Below, piece after piece: positions 63,127 to 64,000 of a stretch of DNA of 64,000 nucleotides. The first letter of the stretch is position 1. Each line of letters starts with the position of its first letter. The notes beneath the pieces are model-generated. The model saw nothing but the letters and a program-made list of their open reading frames with translations, had not been told where the DNA came from and did not search any database. Source of the DNA: Bacteroidota bacterium (GTDB lineage: Bacteria; Bacteroidota; Bacteroidia; Flavobacteriales; Weeksellaceae). Made by a program: the position numbers and the translations under genes. The stretch is taken from NCBI GenBank assembly GCA_023386965.1, contig JAEWIR010000044.1:1-64000 (forward strand), written 5' to 3'.

Positions 63127-64000
63127 ATGAAAAACATAAAAAAAGTATTTGTAATAGCTGCAGCTTCACTCCTGACCCTGGGGACAGCGGTAAGTTGCAC
63201 AGAGGGTTTTGAGGAACTCAATGAGAACCCCAATAATCCCGAATCCCCGCTAACTTACGGGGTCTTCAACTATGCCAACAGAGTGGTTACAGACGGTACA
63301 CGGAATTCCTTTGAAAGTGCCCGTGTGACGTTACCCTGGATGCAGTATTCTTCGCAGACTGCTTATAACGATGAGGATAAATATGCATACCGCTCAACGA
63401 GTGGCGACGCGTTGTGGCGTCAGTTATATATAGCAGCTTCAAACTATAAGAAGATTATCGATATGAACACCGATCCGGAAACGGCACCGGGGGCAAGTGC
63501 TTACGGCTCAAACGCTAACCAGATTGCTGCTTCACGTGTCATGCTTTCATACGTATTTTTGAATCTGGCCGATACTTTCGGCGACATTCCCTACTATTCT
63601 TATGGAAACAGTGACCCCGATTTTCAGGCTCTTAATGTTAATCAGTTCATAAAACCAAAATTCGCTTCTCAACAAAAAGTTTATTCTGATATACTGAAGG
63701 AGTTGAAGGAGGCTTCTGAAATGATTGAAACTGGCCAACCTGTATTCAGTCCGGCAGATGGATTGTTCGGAGGTGACCCTGTGAAGCTGAAAAAGTTTGC
63801 CAATTCACTCAGACTTAGGGTGGCTACCCGCGTTAAAAGTGTAATTCCAAGTGCGCAGACGCACATTACCGATGCTATCGCATCTGGCGTGATGACTTCA
63901 AATGCGGACAATGTCGGCGTGAAGTATGAAGCGAACCTGACCAATCCATCGCCAATGTATAATGATTTCAGAACGAGATCAGATTTTTCTGTTTCAAAAA
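63127..64000 (+). CDS. SusD/RagB-family nutrient-binding lipoprotein (3' end outside window)
   Basis: 291 residues visible from the ATG at 63127, 6 nt after susC. Lipoprotein signal with G-T-A-V-S-C (cysteine at 24). Mature start E-L-N-E-N-P-N-N-P-E and the later Y-F-L-N-L-A-D-type helix, D-T-F-G-D-I-P-Y-Y and V-K-L-K-K-F-A-N-S-L-R-L-R-V-A-T-R are the SusD-like_2 features. It caps the SusC barrel and binds substrate at the surface. No glycoside hydrolase is visible, so the substrate class (glycan or peptide) is unknown. Confidence 0.93.
   Translation, partial: MKNIKKVFVIAAASLLTLGTAVSCTEGFEELNENPNNPESPLTYGVFNYANRVVTDGTRNSFESARVTLPWMQYSSQTAYNDEDKYAYRSTSGDALWRQLYIAASNYKKIIDMNTDPETAPGASAYGSNANQIAASRVMLSYVFLNLADTFGDIPYYSYGNSDPDFQALNVNQFIKPKFASQQKVYSDILKELKEASEMIETGQPVFSPADGLFGGDPVKLKKFANSLRLRVATRVKSVIPSAQTHITDAIASGVMTSNADNVGVKYEANLTNPSPMYNDFRTRSDFSVSK

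Overview
The window is chromosomal DNA of a flavobacterium, most likely a Chryseobacterium-like member of the Weeksellaceae (the genus is inference). Evidence for the phylum: promoters of the form TTG-N19/21-TANNTTTG, at least five proteins carrying type IX secretion (T9SS) C-terminal signals, GEVEDY domains, a SusC/SusD pair, the DUF6452/DUF6048/DUF6702 families and the tRNA(Thr-Tyr-Gly-Thr)-tuf-tRNA(Trp)-secE-nusG order. No rRNA operon, CRISPR array or prophage was seen.

Positions 1-3861 are the accessory end. A transposase tail is followed by two AT-rich genes on the minus strand, a carboxypeptidase-regulatory-like protein and an EVE-like/HNH nuclease. A tyrosine recombinase is transcribed away from them. 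Each of the two genes is bracketed by a short inverted repeat, and the intact boundary between them is a ~130-nt imperfect palindrome. Start codons lie 17-31 nt inside one boundary and stop codons 7-28 nt before the other. This reproduces the logic of an integron (integrase, att site, cassette, attC, cassette), but the recombinase appears to lack the integron-integrase signature and the core sites do not match the classical consensus. It is the best candidate here for an undescribed system.

Positions 4049-9651 hold rlmD, a zinc metalloprotease and the DUF6452-DUF6048 pair. Positions 9786-19621 hold three consecutive T9SS cargo genes: an M43 protease, a reprolysin-like protease and a 1483-residue FnIII/GEVEDY protein, each with its own terminator. 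Positions 19763-23823 (minus) carry coaE, an MBL hydrolase, a PaiB-like flavoprotein, a vWA lipoprotein and ruvB. Positions 23951-27455 (plus) carry hutI, hutG and an aldehyde dehydrogenase.

Positions 27532-35675 (minus) are the translation block: tRNA-Thr, Tyr, Gly, Thr, tuf, tRNA-Trp, secE, nusG, an intruding outer-membrane-type protein, rplK, rplA, rplJ and rplL, with hpf, xerC and rpsU just upstream. rpoB and rpoC, the usual next genes after rplL, are absent.

Positions 35880-40773 hold a huge T9SS type-B repeat protein and the tmRNA gene. Positions 40774-45220 form a repeat-rich region with a conserved non-coding repeat, a structured RNA candidate, a mazEF module, a tandemly duplicated groEL 3' end and terminator, and a groESL operon split by a four-helix-bundle gene bounded by hairpins. 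The rest is a duplicated-domain protein of unknown function, M1 peptidase, HupE/UreJ, DUF6702, ACP phosphodiesterase, another T9SS protease, radA, PAP2 phosphatase, pyrG, yidC, rnhB and a SusC/SusD pair cut by the window end.
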